Shown in pieces: positions 25,552 to 34,346 of a DNA stretch of 64,000 bases (position 1 is its first letter; every line of letters begins with the position of its first letter). The position numbers and the translations under genes are program-made. The notes beneath the pieces are model-generated. The model did no database searches. It was not told where the DNA came from and saw nothing but the letters and a program-made list of their open reading frames with translations. Source of the stretch: Chloroflexota bacterium (GTDB lineage: Bacteria; Chloroflexota; Dehalococcoidia; Lucifugimonadales; Lucifugimonadaceae); NCBI GenBank assembly GCA_013204555.1, contig JABMNO010000010.1, positions 19,391 through 83,390 on the forward strand. Reading direction: 5' to 3'.

Positions 25552-26460
25552 TCAGCCGAGGAGTGGGACCCGGCTCTTGATCCACAGCCGAGCCACCATC
25601 GCGATTTTTGAAAACTTGCTAATTCCAACTCGTTTCTCGAACACCGGAAATTTTTCGCGCTCCATCTTGCCGAGAATTTTGCTGTAAACCGAAGCCAATG
25701 TCTCGGGGCATGCTCTCGACCGCCGATCGAGCAAGTTGAACAAGTACGTACCACGAAAGAAATAGTTCCGCGCCCGTTCCGCTTCAAACTTCATGAGCTC
25801 GTGGAAGTTCTCATTCCACTCTCCAGCGAGCAGTTGTTCCTCGGTGTACTCAAACTTGCGAAGGTCTTCTAGCGGAAGGTAGATTCTTCCACGCTCCGCA
25901 TCTTCACCAACATCTCGCATTATGTTCGTTAGCTGCATCGCTATTCCGAGGTCGATTGCTGATTCCACAGCCCTGTCATCTGAATAGCCGAAAACTTCGA
26001 CGCAGATTAGCCCGACTACGCTTGCTACGTGGTAGCAGTATTCCCGTAGCTCTTCGAACGTCTCGTACCGATTCTTGCTAATGTCCATCTCGACGCCAGT
26101 GATGACATCCTCAAAGTACGATTTTGGTATCTGGTACTGATTCGCAGCGTCCTCAAGCGCGATAAACACAGCACCGTCCGGGCTATTCGAATAAGCGCTA
26201 TCGAGCGCCTTGCGCAGATCGGCAAGACCTGACTCGCGTTCTTCGCCAACGAGATCGTCTGAAATGTCGTCCGTGATTCTGCAGAACGCGTACGCGGCGT
26301 AGATCGCCTGTCGCTTCTCTTTCGGTAGCGTCAGGAACGCGTAGTAGAAATTCTTAGCGCCCGCTTTGGTAATGACCTGGCAGGTGGAATAAGCGTCGGC
26401 GGCGTCACTGGCTGGACCTCCGAAGGGGGGCCGAATCGACTGATTCGTGGCCGTGCTCAA
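25552..26460 (-). CDS. hpnD: Presqualene diphosphate synthase
   Basis: A 302-residue squalene/phytoene synthase family protein. The first Asp-rich motif is AYAFCRITDDISDD and the second QLTNIMRDVGEDAERGRIYL, with KFEAERARNYFFRGTYL after it. The N-terminal ITKAGAKNFYYAFLTLPKEK is typical of HpnD. It joins two farnesyl diphosphates to presqualene diphosphate. The start overlaps the hpnC stop as ATGA. The C-terminal MVARLWIKSRVPLLG suggests membrane association. Confidence 0.95.
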   Translation of the reverse strand: MSTATNQSIRPPFGGPASDAADAYSTCQVITKAGAKNFYYAFLTLPKEKRQAIYAAYAFCRITDDISDDLVGEERESGLADLRKALDSAYSNSPDGAVFIALEDAANQYQIPKSYFEDVITGVEMDISKNRYETFEELREYCYHVASVVGLICVEVFGYSDDRAVESAIDLGIAMQLTNIMRDVGEDAERGRIYLPLEDLRKFEYTEEQLLAGEWNENFHELMKFEAERARNYFFRGTYLFNLLDRRSRACPETLASVYSKILGKMEREKFPVFEKRVGISKFSKIAMVARLWIKSRVPLLG

Positions 26461-27380
26461 TTCCGCATCGCTTTACTCAAGGGGTGAAACCCAAGTTTAG
26501 CCCTGACGAACGTCCCTGCGAGCATCCGAACCTTTTCAAATTTAGAAAGCGTCGGGCGGTTGGACAGGACGTCGTAGTCCTGCTGTTCGATTTTATTGAG
26601 AACAGACATCCCTCCGGCTGTGAATAGAGCAATATCAATTTTGGCCTTGCCTTCGAGCCGATCGATTAGCGGGAGACCGCGTATGAAGTAATCACGCGCC
26701 CGGTCTACTTCAAACTTCATCGCGTCTTTGAATGCTCTGGTCGGATTCTTCGCCGATATGTCAGATTCGGTGACGCCGAACCTCTCAAGCGTCTCCTGAG
26801 GGATGTAAATACGGCCCATATCGTAATCCCGTGAAACGTCTTGCCAGAAGTTTGCAAGTTGCAGCGCCGTACAGGTGAAATTCGATAACTCGTGGAGTTC
26901 GGGCTCCCTGTGCCCCAGCAAGTACAGCACCAGATGGCCAACCGGGTCTGCCGAGTACGTGCAGTATTCCAGCACATCTTCAAAAGATTGATGCCGTGTG
27001 ATGATCTGGTCCCGTCTGTTGGCTTCGATGAGCCTCAGAAATGGCTCACGGGGTATGTCGAACTCACGGATCGTGCTCTGAAGTGCGATGAAGTATGGAT
27101 GTGCGGATTCCCCTGCATACGCAAGTTCCAGTTCCGCTTGCCATGCGTCAAGAGCCGCCAGACGGTCTCCCTCAATTTCGTCACCAAGATCATCTACACC
27201 TCTGCAGAAGGCGTAGATCGAGTAGAAATGCTTCTGAAGATCACGCGGCATAAGGCGGGACGCAACAGAAAAATTCTCGTAATGGCCTTTGGTCAGGCGC
27301 TCGCAGACAGCAAACGACTCAGCTTCTGATGAGACAGGAGAAGAAAAGGGCAGCGTGCTGGGACCGGTAGTGTCGCTCAC
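26457..27380 (-). CDS. hpnC: Hydroxysqualene synthase
   Basis: A 307-residue squalene/phytoene synthase paralogue. Marks: LTKGHYENFSVASRLMP (typical of HpnC), YAFCRGVDDLGDEIEGDR and ALQLANFWQDVSRDYDMGRI. HpnC converts presqualene diphosphate to hydroxysqualene. It follows the YjbQ-family gene by 52 bp and overlaps hpnD by 4 bp. HpnC and HpnD here are distinct paralogues in one operon, as in other hopanoid makers. Confidence 0.95.
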   Translation of the reverse strand: MSDTTGPSTLPFSSPVSSEAESFAVCERLTKGHYENFSVASRLMPRDLQKHFYSIYAFCRGVDDLGDEIEGDRLAALDAWQAELELAYAGESAHPYFIALQSTIREFDIPREPFLRLIEANRRDQIITRHQSFEDVLEYCTYSADPVGHLVLYLLGHREPELHELSNFTCTALQLANFWQDVSRDYDMGRIYIPQETLERFGVTESDISAKNPTRAFKDAMKFEVDRARDYFIRGLPLIDRLEGKAKIDIALFTAGGMSVLNKIEQQDYDVLSNRPTLSKFEKVRMLAGTFVRAKLGFHPLSKAMRN

Positions 27381-27432
27381 CGCGTCACGAGTCCACTCGT
27401 AATCTCTCCGACGAGCGGAGAGCCTGGCAAGG

Positions 27433-27891
27433 TCAGACGCCGAGGATCTGGACTACAACGCCCCGCTTCTTTGGGAGTTCAACCATCTCAACGTCCAACT
27501 CAACGAGAAAGATCCTCTGAAATTCACCAAACGGCATTTTGCCTTCGATGACCGGCACCTGTTCGCTGGTGGACAACATCAGATGCTGACAGTGAGCATG
27601 CCCGTTGGGGCATTCGTTCTCATGCATGTGGACTGTTCTGATAGCGAAGTCGTTGTGGCCGTAGTAGGCCTCTTTGGGCGCGAGCCGCTCAAGGAAACAT
27701 TCCATATCCTTGAGAAGAAGAGGCTCGGCCTCATTTATCTTTATCGCGGCCGTGGTGTGTTTGCTAAAAATAACCACGAAACCATTAGTGATCTCCGAAC
27801 GATCAACTACATCGGTCACCTTGTTGGTGATATCGACGAATGCCGGAGCGCGGTCCGTTTCGACCGTGATGGTCTCTGTGAAAGTCCTCAA
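27433..27891 (-). CDS. yjbQ: YjbQ/UPF0047 family protein (secondary thiamine-phosphate synthase type)
   Basis: A 152-residue single-domain protein. Marks: FSKHTTAAIKINEAEP, then NGHAHCQHLMLSTSEQVPV and MPFGEFQRIFLVELD. The His/Glu pattern can bind a metal or phosphate. Some members show weak thiamine-phosphate synthase activity, but the true role is not settled. It lies inside the hopanoid gene run between shc and hpnC, in the same orientation, with a larger 140-bp gap on the shc side. Confidence 0.92.
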   Translation of the reverse strand: MRTFTETITVETDRAPAFVDITNKVTDVVDRSEITNGFVVIFSKHTTAAIKINEAEPLLLKDMECFLERLAPKEAYYGHNDFAIRTVHMHENECPNGHAHCQHLMLSTSEQVPVIEGKMPFGEFQRIFLVELDVEMVELPKKRGVVVQILGV

Positions 27892-28031
27892 GTTATGTCC
27901 TCTTCGCAGACCCTATGTTGGCCTTGAAAAAGGCGTTAAATCCCGGCGGTACGTTAGCATGCAGGATATCGCTTTGCAACACAAATCCCACACTTGAAAC
28001 GCGCCTCCACCAAGTGTCAGACATACTCATG

Positions 28032-30098
28032 TCAACTACCTGATGAAAGGCACGTTCGGTACCGTCCAAGCGCCATCAGAGGCCAGTAAATTCTATACAT
28101 ATGATACTTAATCATGAAGCCGGCGGGCAGTTCTTCAGAAATTAGATCGTGATCTTCCGTTTCAAGACCGGTAAATTTTCGCTCACCGATCCCGTATCCG
28201 GGGAACCCCGTTCCTGTGTATTCGTCCTCGGTCCACGAGCCGTCAGCCAACTGTGTACCGAGCAGATATTCCACCCCCATTTTTGCCGATTCTCCTGCTG
28301 CCCTTCCGGTTGAGATCAGCCCCATAAGCGCCCATGCAGTTTGCGATGCCGTACTCGCCCCCTGTCCTCGAAGCGATGGATTGGCGTATGAGGCGCATGA
28401 TTCGCCCCACCCGCCATCGCTATTCTGATGCATCTCCAACCAATCCGCTGCCTGTTGAATGCGCGGATCGTTCTGGTCTATTCCCAATGACTCCAGTGCG
28501 GGTAGTACAGCGGCCGTTCCGTAAACGTAATTGACGCCCCAGCGCCCAAACCAGCAGCCATCTTCTTCCTGCTCTTTCCAGATGTAATCAAGCGCTGCGT
28601 TTATTTCAGGCGTATCCGTTGGGAAACGGAGCTTGGCGAGCATTTCAACGATATGTGCAGTCACGTCTACACTGGGCGGGTCGATCGTTTCCCCGAAGTC
28701 GAAGAATGGCATCTTCGTCACCAGCGTGCTTGTGTTGTCCTTGTCATACGCGCCCCAGCCTCCATTCTTGCTCTGCATGGCCAGGACCCAGTTGACGCCA
28801 CGTTTTATAGAGTCATCTCGTCTGGCGCTGTCAGTGACGCCTGCGGCGCCAATAGCCAGGAGAACCTCAGCTGCGTCGTCAGTATCTGGATATGTCTCAT
28901 TACTGAATTCAAACGCCCAACCACCGGGCTCAACATTTCTGGCCTTCACCTGCCAGTCTCCTGGGGAGCTAGCCTGACGGTCCAAAAGGTAATCGGCGGC
29001 CCTGACAATCGCTGGATGATCGGGCTCAATGCCTGAATCAATAAGTGCGTTTATTGATAGACATGTATCCCAGAGCGGCGACATAGAGGCTTGCAATCGC
29101 CATGTGTCTTCCCGTTCAATTCCGTAAAGTTCGAATCCCTCCATGCCTTTTTTGATGACCTCATGTGAGTTCGAATATCCGAGCTCATTGAGGGCCATGA
29201 GGCTGTAGACCCACGGCGGCTGAATGCCGCCCCAGCTACCATCTTTCTCCTGGTGATTGACGATCCACTTCTCAGCCATACGGAGAGCGCGGCCCCGCGC
29301 AGGATTCCAGGGAAGGAGATTCGAGAGACGCAGAATGCGGTCTCCGGCGTACATGAGCCGCTCGATTCCCAGACCAGATGGTGTCGGCATCGAGTAGTCG
29401 GCGTTCTCTCTGCCGTTCAAGTACAACTCATCAATCGTCGCCTCTTCAGCAACGGGGTGAATCGGCTTGCTGGAAAGCAGAACTGACATCGGAACAATTG
29501 TCGTTCGGGACCACATAGCGAACTGGTAAATATTGAACGGTATGCGGTTTGGGAGCAGCATCAGTTCTGGCGGGAGGAACGGAACTCCACCCCAATCCCA
29601 CTCTCCCAGCAGGGAAAACCAGATCTTTGTGAAGACCCGTGTCTGTTCCATACCGCCCTTGCGGAGAATGAACTCACGAGCTTGCTGCATGCGGGGATCG
29701 CTCGCCGGTAACCCGGTCATTTTCAGCGCCAGATAGCACTCACAGGACGTACTCAGGTCATTTGGGGCGCCGTGGTACTGATTCCACCCACCGCCCGGTC
29801 TCTGGACGCTCAGGATGTAATTCTGGACTTTTTTCCATCGGACATCATCTCGCAGACCCAGAAAGTGAGTCAGGAAGACGTACTCGGCCTCCATCGTCGG
29901 GTTCGACTCAAGTTCGCCCCACCAGTAACCATCCGATACCTGATGCTCAAATAAATAGTCCTGGGTTCGACCGATAGCGCTATCCAGTAAATCGCCAAAC
30001 TCTTCACCGGCCGCACCTCCGGCGCGTTCTGGCACAGGGGGATGATCGAGGCGCACCGGCGGAACGATGTCGCTCCGACGATTCAGAGTGGACGTCAC
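28032..30098 (-). CDS. shc: Squalene-hopene cyclase
   Basis: A 688-residue triterpene cyclase. The protonating motif DXDD is DTDDAAEVLLAIG. QW repeats are spread along the chain, for example QVSDGYWWGELES, QRPGGGWNQYHGAP, EKDGSWGGIQPPW, QSKNGGWGAYD, EEDGCWFGRWGVNYVYG and NSDGGWGESCASY. It cyclises squalene to hopene or hopanol at the membrane. Length agrees with bacterial SHC (about 630-720). It overlaps hpnA by 4 bp. It is also named hpnF in hopanoid clusters. Confidence 0.97.
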   Translation of the reverse strand: MTSTLNRRSDIVPPVRLDHPPVPERAGGAAGEEFGDLLDSAIGRTQDYLFEHQVSDGYWWGELESNPTMEAEYVFLTHFLGLRDDVRWKKVQNYILSVQRPGGGWNQYHGAPNDLSTSCECYLALKMTGLPASDPRMQQAREFILRKGGMEQTRVFTKIWFSLLGEWDWGGVPFLPPELMLLPNRIPFNIYQFAMWSRTTIVPMSVLLSSKPIHPVAEEATIDELYLNGRENADYSMPTPSGLGIERLMYAGDRILRLSNLLPWNPARGRALRMAEKWIVNHQEKDGSWGGIQPPWVYSLMALNELGYSNSHEVIKKGMEGFELYGIEREDTWRLQASMSPLWDTCLSINALIDSGIEPDHPAIVRAADYLLDRQASSPGDWQVKARNVEPGGWAFEFSNETYPDTDDAAEVLLAIGAAGVTDSARRDDSIKRGVNWVLAMQSKNGGWGAYDKDNTSTLVTKMPFFDFGETIDPPSVDVTAHIVEMLAKLRFPTDTPEINAALDYIWKEQEEDGCWFGRWGVNYVYGTAAVLPALESLGIDQNDPRIQQAADWLEMHQNSDGGWGESCASYANPSLRGQGASTASQTAWALMGLISTGRAAGESAKMGVEYLLGTQLADGSWTEDEYTGTGFPGYGIGERKFTGLETEDHDLISEELPAGFMIKYHMYRIYWPLMALGRYRTCLSSGS

Positions 30099-31126
30099 GA
30101 TGCAGTACCCTCGTGAGCCGATCGATTCGTGAGGTTGAGGTTCACATAGCCGTTACAGTCGAACCACTCTGCGGCTCTCCGAAACGCGTCTAAGACGTTG
30201 CCGGGCTCATACCCAAGTTCCCGCTGGGCCTTTTCATGAGTCGCGTGCATTGGATGTTTCACAGCCTTGAGTCCTTGCATGGGGAAAAACGGCTCGCGGC
30301 GTAGCAACTTACCCTGAAGTAACTCAGCAGCGCCGGCAACCGGCCACGCAACGCCGTACGGAATTCGCACCGGCATCCGACGGAGACCGGTGGCGCGCTT
30401 CAGGAGTTCAAAGGCCCCACGAAATGTCGTGTTGTGGCCGCCAAGGATGTATTTCTGTCCGCCCACACCACGTTGGTAGGCGAGCAGATGGCCGCGGGCG
30501 GCGTCACGGACATCGACGAAGTTGATCTCACCATTCAAATATCCGGGAAATCTACGCCGTAAAAACTCAAGAACAATTCTTCCCGTTGGCGTTGGCTTCA
30601 CATCATGTTCACCAATAGGAGTAGTCGGGTTGACCGCGATTACCTCCATATCGGTGCTGTTAGCGGCGAGTGCGGCCTGCTCAGAGAGAAGTTTGGACCT
30701 GTGATAGTCGTCAAGAAGATCGCTAGTCGTGGCCACTGACGCCTCGTCCACCGGGATGCCCCATCCTCGCGATTTGAGAGTTCCAACGGAGCTGGTAAAT
30801 ACGAATTTCGGCACGCCAGCATCTCTGGCAGCGCGGAGCAAACTCTCAGTTCCACCCACGTTTACCCGGTAGATATCGGTCTCGCGATCAGTCCAGAATT
30901 GGTATAGCGCCGCCACGTGAAACACACCATCAACGCCAGCGACTGCTTCTCTCAGGGATTTTTCGATGGTTAGATCTCCAACAACGGGTTCGAATCCCGC
31001 TGCAACGTAGGTCTCAGGATCATGTTGAGGTCGGATCAGCACTTTCACTGTGTGGCCATCTGACTTCAGGTGAGAGGCGACGGCAGATCCAAGAAACCCT
31101 GTCGCCCCAGTAACCAGAAATATCAC
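30095..31126 (-). CDS. hpnA: Hopanoid-associated sugar epimerase-like SDR
   Basis: A 343-residue extended SDR: IFLVTGATGFLGSAVASHL (NAD(P) motif), VFHVAALYQFWTDRETDIY, VFTSSVGTLKSRGWGIP, the active-site YHRSKLLSEQAAL and NPTTPIGEHDVKPTPTGRI. This matches HpnA, found in many hopanoid operons. Its exact reaction is not established; a role in side-chain or head-group processing is assumed from context. It overlaps hpnG upstream and shc downstream by 4 bp each. Confidence 0.93.
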   Translation of the reverse strand: MIFLVTGATGFLGSAVASHLKSDGHTVKVLIRPQHDPETYVAAGFEPVVGDLTIEKSLREAVAGVDGVFHVAALYQFWTDRETDIYRVNVGGTESLLRAARDAGVPKFVFTSSVGTLKSRGWGIPVDEASVATTSDLLDDYHRSKLLSEQAALAANSTDMEVIAVNPTTPIGEHDVKPTPTGRIVLEFLRRRFPGYLNGEINFVDVRDAARGHLLAYQRGVGGQKYILGGHNTTFRGAFELLKRATGLRRMPVRIPYGVAWPVAGAAELLQGKLLRREPFFPMQGLKAVKHPMHATHEKAQRELGYEPGNVLDAFRRAAEWFDCNGYVNLNLTNRSAHEGTAS

Positions 31127-31923
31127 ATCGGTCTCGCTATCGGTGCGGTCTGAGACTGGAAATCGCTGGCGAATTCTGAGAGGAATTCAGCCAATTGGAC
31201 GCCAGCCCGTGATGAAGTACGGCCCAGCCTGGTAAGTTCTGAAATATTCCGCGGGCTCTTTAAGGCATAAGAAATGGCCTTGCTGGTCCGTCCGCCGGAG
31301 GGTGTACCTGGCATATCTACCACTAGCTCAGGAAGCGTCATGTCTACCGAATCCACGATGACTCTGATTCCCAGGAAGGGTATGGACGCTTCGCTGGCTA
31401 TTTTCCCCACCCAGTAGCTCTCCAGATCCACTGAATAGACCCCGAATTTTCCGCCGAGCCACTCCTTCATCCCCGGAGATCTGGCAATGATCGGAATGGT
31501 AATCATCGGTCCTTGAGCGAAATCAATTCCGTTGAGTTCGACCACCATTCGCGCCACGCTGGCCCAGTGTGAGTCTGCGTCTATGGATGCCAGTTCGACT
31601 GGGAGCGACCATTCGAGTGGGGAACCCTCGAGAAGCGAGACGGAAGTGGAAATTACTATCGTTGCAGTGTCAATGGCGCGCTTGGTTCCCCCGCCGAACC
31701 CAACAGAGATGATTAGCGTTGGATGGTACTGGCGCACGAGCCACTGAGTTGCGGCTTCAACCCTCTCTTTACCCATGCCGGAAGCGACGATAACCGCGGA
31801 CGCACCAGACGCCAGTTGACCCTCATAGCTAAGTGATCCCGCAGGCCCATCAAACGAGTTGAAGTTCCCGGATTTCAAGACCGGGCCGATCTCTTCTTTT
31901 ACAGCCGCCACAATAGCTAGCAA
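31123..31923 (-). CDS. hpnG: Adenosylhopane nucleoside phosphorylase-like protein
   Basis: A 266-residue member of the purine nucleoside phosphorylase/MTA nucleosidase fold: MLAIVAAVKEEIGPVLKSG, VIVASGMGKERVEAATQWLV, LIISVGFGGGTKRAIDTATI and FGVYSVDLESYWVGKIA (the Glu that contacts the ribose). HpnG removes adenine from adenosylhopane to give ribosylhopane or its phosphate on the way to bacteriohopanetetrol. It follows hpnH, as expected, with a 99-bp gap. Confidence 0.92.
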   Translation of the reverse strand: MLAIVAAVKEEIGPVLKSGNFNSFDGPAGSLSYEGQLASGASAVIVASGMGKERVEAATQWLVRQYHPTLIISVGFGGGTKRAIDTATIVISTSVSLLEGSPLEWSLPVELASIDADSHWASVARMVVELNGIDFAQGPMITIPIIARSPGMKEWLGGKFGVYSVDLESYWVGKIASEASIPFLGIRVIVDSVDMTLPELVVDMPGTPSGGRTSKAISYALKSPRNISELTRLGRTSSRAGVQLAEFLSEFASDFQSQTAPIARPM

Positions 31924-32022
31924 CTCACCGAGTCCAGTCTTGCGTCGTTGGTTCTGGCAAGGGAATAAGTCGGGGGGGCGGGGTGATCGGCATCAAGATC
32001 TCCCATCCCCACATTGCAGCGA

Positions 32023-33063
32023 TCAGGCGGCTGTTATCCCGCTTTTCGTAATCGCCCCGGACGTCACAAGTGCAACGGCATCTTTAGGGCTACTCAACGC
32101 ACCAAAGATCGTTGCCGATTCAAATCCGCAGTGCAACATGCAGTTGGCGCACCGGGAATCCTTCTCAGCATTTCCATATTTGTCCCAGAGTCCCTCGGAC
32201 ATTATTTCATCAAGGTTCTGAGTATGGCTGTCAGCCAGCGGGTAACAAGGGTTCCTCCATCCCATCACGGTGTACGTGGGATTGGAGTATGCGGTGCAAG
32301 TGTCATACTCGCGCTCGCCCTTGAGAAACTGAAGAAATAGAGGATTGTTATAGAACTTGATTCCAAGCTCGGGGTCTGGCGTAAGTATGTCCTTGAAGAC
32401 TTTTATTGCGTCCATACGCTTGAGAAAAAGCTCCTGGTTTGGGACGGAGTCATAATCGTAAGCGGGGGAGACCATATTCCCCTCGAATCCCAGGTCAGCG
32501 CATTGCTTCCAGAGTGAGTGCAAGTCTTCACGATCACTCCCCTGAAACAGTGTCGTGTTGCCCGTAACACGGTAGCCAGCCTCAATCGCCGTTGTGGCGT
32601 TGCGCATTGCTACTTTGTAAACGCCCTTGCGAGAGACAGCAGCGTCGTGGCGATCTCCCGTACCGTCAAGATGTATGACCCACGCGAAGTACTTGGAGGG
32701 CTTGATATCTTTCATGACCTTGGTCATCGTCAGGCCATTAGTACACATGTAAACGTAGTAGCCACGAGCCGTGATTTCGTTCACGATCTCCGCGATGTGA
32801 GGATGGATAGTCGGTTCACCGCCAGCGATCGAGACAATAGGCGCGCCAGACTCCTCGACGGCGTGAATAGCGTCCTCCACGCTCATCCGGCGGTTGAGAA
32901 CGGACTCGTATTCGCGGATTCGGCCGCAGCCTTCGCAAGCGAGGTTGCATGCCTCAAGCGGCTCCAACATGGTGACGAGCGGGAAGAATTTCCTTCGCTT
33001 TAGCACTCTGTTCTTGAATATGTACCAGCCGACTCTTGCACCAAGGCTGATGGGGCGTCCCAT
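32023..33063 (-). CDS. hpnH: Adenosylhopane synthase, radical SAM
   Basis: A 346-residue radical SAM protein. The cluster motif is CNLACEGCG (CxxxCxxC), with VSIAGGEPTIHPHIAEIV after it, AWVIHLDGTGDRHDAAVSR, GNTTLFQGSD and the C-terminal Cys group DSRCANCMLHCGFES. The N-terminus (MGRPISLGARVGWYIFKNRV) and PLVTMLEPLEACNL match HpnH. It adds the 5'-deoxyadenosyl radical to diploptene to form adenosylhopane, the first step of side-chain extension. Its own promoter region is only about 100 bp. Confidence 0.96.
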   Translation of the reverse strand: MGRPISLGARVGWYIFKNRVLKRRKFFPLVTMLEPLEACNLACEGCGRIREYESVLNRRMSVEDAIHAVEESGAPIVSIAGGEPTIHPHIAEIVNEITARGYYVYMCTNGLTMTKVMKDIKPSKYFAWVIHLDGTGDRHDAAVSRKGVYKVAMRNATTAIEAGYRVTGNTTLFQGSDREDLHSLWKQCADLGFEGNMVSPAYDYDSVPNQELFLKRMDAIKVFKDILTPDPELGIKFYNNPLFLQFLKGEREYDTCTAYSNPTYTVMGWRNPCYPLADSHTQNLDEIMSEGLWDKYGNAEKDSRCANCMLHCGFESATIFGALSSPKDAVALVTSGAITKSGITAA

Positions 33064-33164
33064 TGTGCGTCTCCTGCGTTTGGTAATGATCCGATCCGCA
33101 CTGCCAGATCATCACAGTTTTGATAATGCAGATTATTGAGGGGGGCATCTATCGCCGCGCCCGG

Positions 33165-34235
33165 TCAACTTTCCCGGATCAGAAGAAACTCGCCAAGGTC
33201 GCGAAGATCATGTGCTGACTTGCCTGAAAGTGGCACTGACTCTATCACGTGGAGAGCTTTATCCCAGTGCTCGCGGGCCAGTGATTCGCAATGCTCTCTG
33301 GTGCCCAGGTCGTCCATGATTTCAAGGACGATTTCGACATCGGGAGCGGACACGAATTTCTTAGAGTAAATAGCTCTCAAGCGTTTGGCCGCCGCACCGG
33401 AGGCATTGTCGAGCGCGTGGACAGCAGGAAGAGCTTTCTTTTTTCTTTGGATATCGGCGCCAACCGGTTTACCTGTTGCTGGTCCACCCCATATGCCGAG
33501 TAGATCATCTCGGATCTGAAAAATATACCCAAGCTCCCGACCGAGTGCGCGCATGTTTCCAATAAGTTCGTCAGAGCGTATCGAGCCTGCCCCAATGAGC
33601 GCGCCGCAATATATTGAGCACTCGATTAGCGCGCCTGTCTTACGCTGGATCATATCAAGGTACTCAGGCGTGGTGATCGCTAATCTGGATTCGAACGAGA
33701 TGTCCAGAAATTGGCCCTCCATCATCTTCAGGTACCGCTCAGCCAGAACTCGTCCTACTGCAACGGATGTGGCGGGATCCACGCCGCGATCAGTCAGCTT
33801 TCCACTTGAGAGATCGGCAAGGGAGAAAATCGTGTTTCCAGAGACGATGCCAACCGGCTCTCCCCAGATCGCCCACACAGTTTTTCTGTGCCGTCTCATC
33901 TCATCCTGATCCTGAATGTCATCATGGATTAGAGAGAAGTTGTGAATGTATTCAAGCGCAACGGCGGCGGGTAGGGCATCTTCCGGGTTCCCGCCTACTG
34001 CCTCGCAGGCGAGGAGACACAGAGTAGGACGGAGCGCCTTGCCTTCCGGACGAGGATCAGGATTGCCGTTGGGATCAACCCATCCAAGGTAGTACCTGAG
34101 CGTTGTGTACAGCGGAAGTTCGTGAGGCTGAAGCTCATCACGAAGAGCAGCGGCGATCAGAGGCTGATAACGCTCGAAAAACTGGGGAAGGGACGGTCCA
34201 TGTGAGGTTTTGGAGCCGGAGGATTCTGAGCTCAT
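33165..34235 (-). CDS. Polyprenyl (farnesyl/geranylgeranyl) diphosphate synthase
   Basis: A 356-residue trans-prenyltransferase. The first Asp motif is LIHDDIQDQDEMRRHRKT (DDxxD), and the second is IRDDLLGIWGGPATGKPVG, a form seen in the IdsA/GGPP-type branch. KALRPTLCLLACEAVGG precedes the first motif. It makes C15-C20 or longer allylic diphosphates from IPP and DMAPP. As the first gene of the hopanoid run it probably supplies farnesyl diphosphate to HpnD; chain length cannot be fixed by eye. Confidence 0.92.
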   Translation of the reverse strand: MSSESSGSKTSHGPSLPQFFERYQPLIAAALRDELQPHELPLYTTLRYYLGWVDPNGNPDPRPEGKALRPTLCLLACEAVGGNPEDALPAAVALEYIHNFSLIHDDIQDQDEMRRHRKTVWAIWGEPVGIVSGNTIFSLADLSSGKLTDRGVDPATSVAVGRVLAERYLKMMEGQFLDISFESRLAITTPEYLDMIQRKTGALIECSIYCGALIGAGSIRSDELIGNMRALGRELGYIFQIRDDLLGIWGGPATGKPVGADIQRKKKALPAVHALDNASGAAAKRLRAIYSKKFVSAPDVEIVLEIMDDLGTREHCESLAREHWDKALHVIESVPLSGKSAHDLRDLGEFLLIRES

Positions 34236-34288
34236 CCACGGAACGCTAGCAGCAGCCCAAAATCAATGTCAACGCATAGCGGAACGAT

Positions 34289-34319
34289 AACGGACCGCCG
34301 AATAGCTCGGCGGTCCGTT
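34289..34319. terminator. Strong 13-bp stem-loop downstream of hsp20
   Basis: AACGGACCGCCGA (34289-34301) pairs perfectly with TCGGCGGTCCGTT (34307-34319) around a 5-nt loop. It lies just past the hsp20 stop and between that gene and the prenyl synthase. The T-run on the minus side is poor, so it may act as a terminator or an mRNA end stabiliser. Confidence 0.7.
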
Positions 34320-34346
34320 GATTAGAGGCGACAAGGAGGCGGAGTG

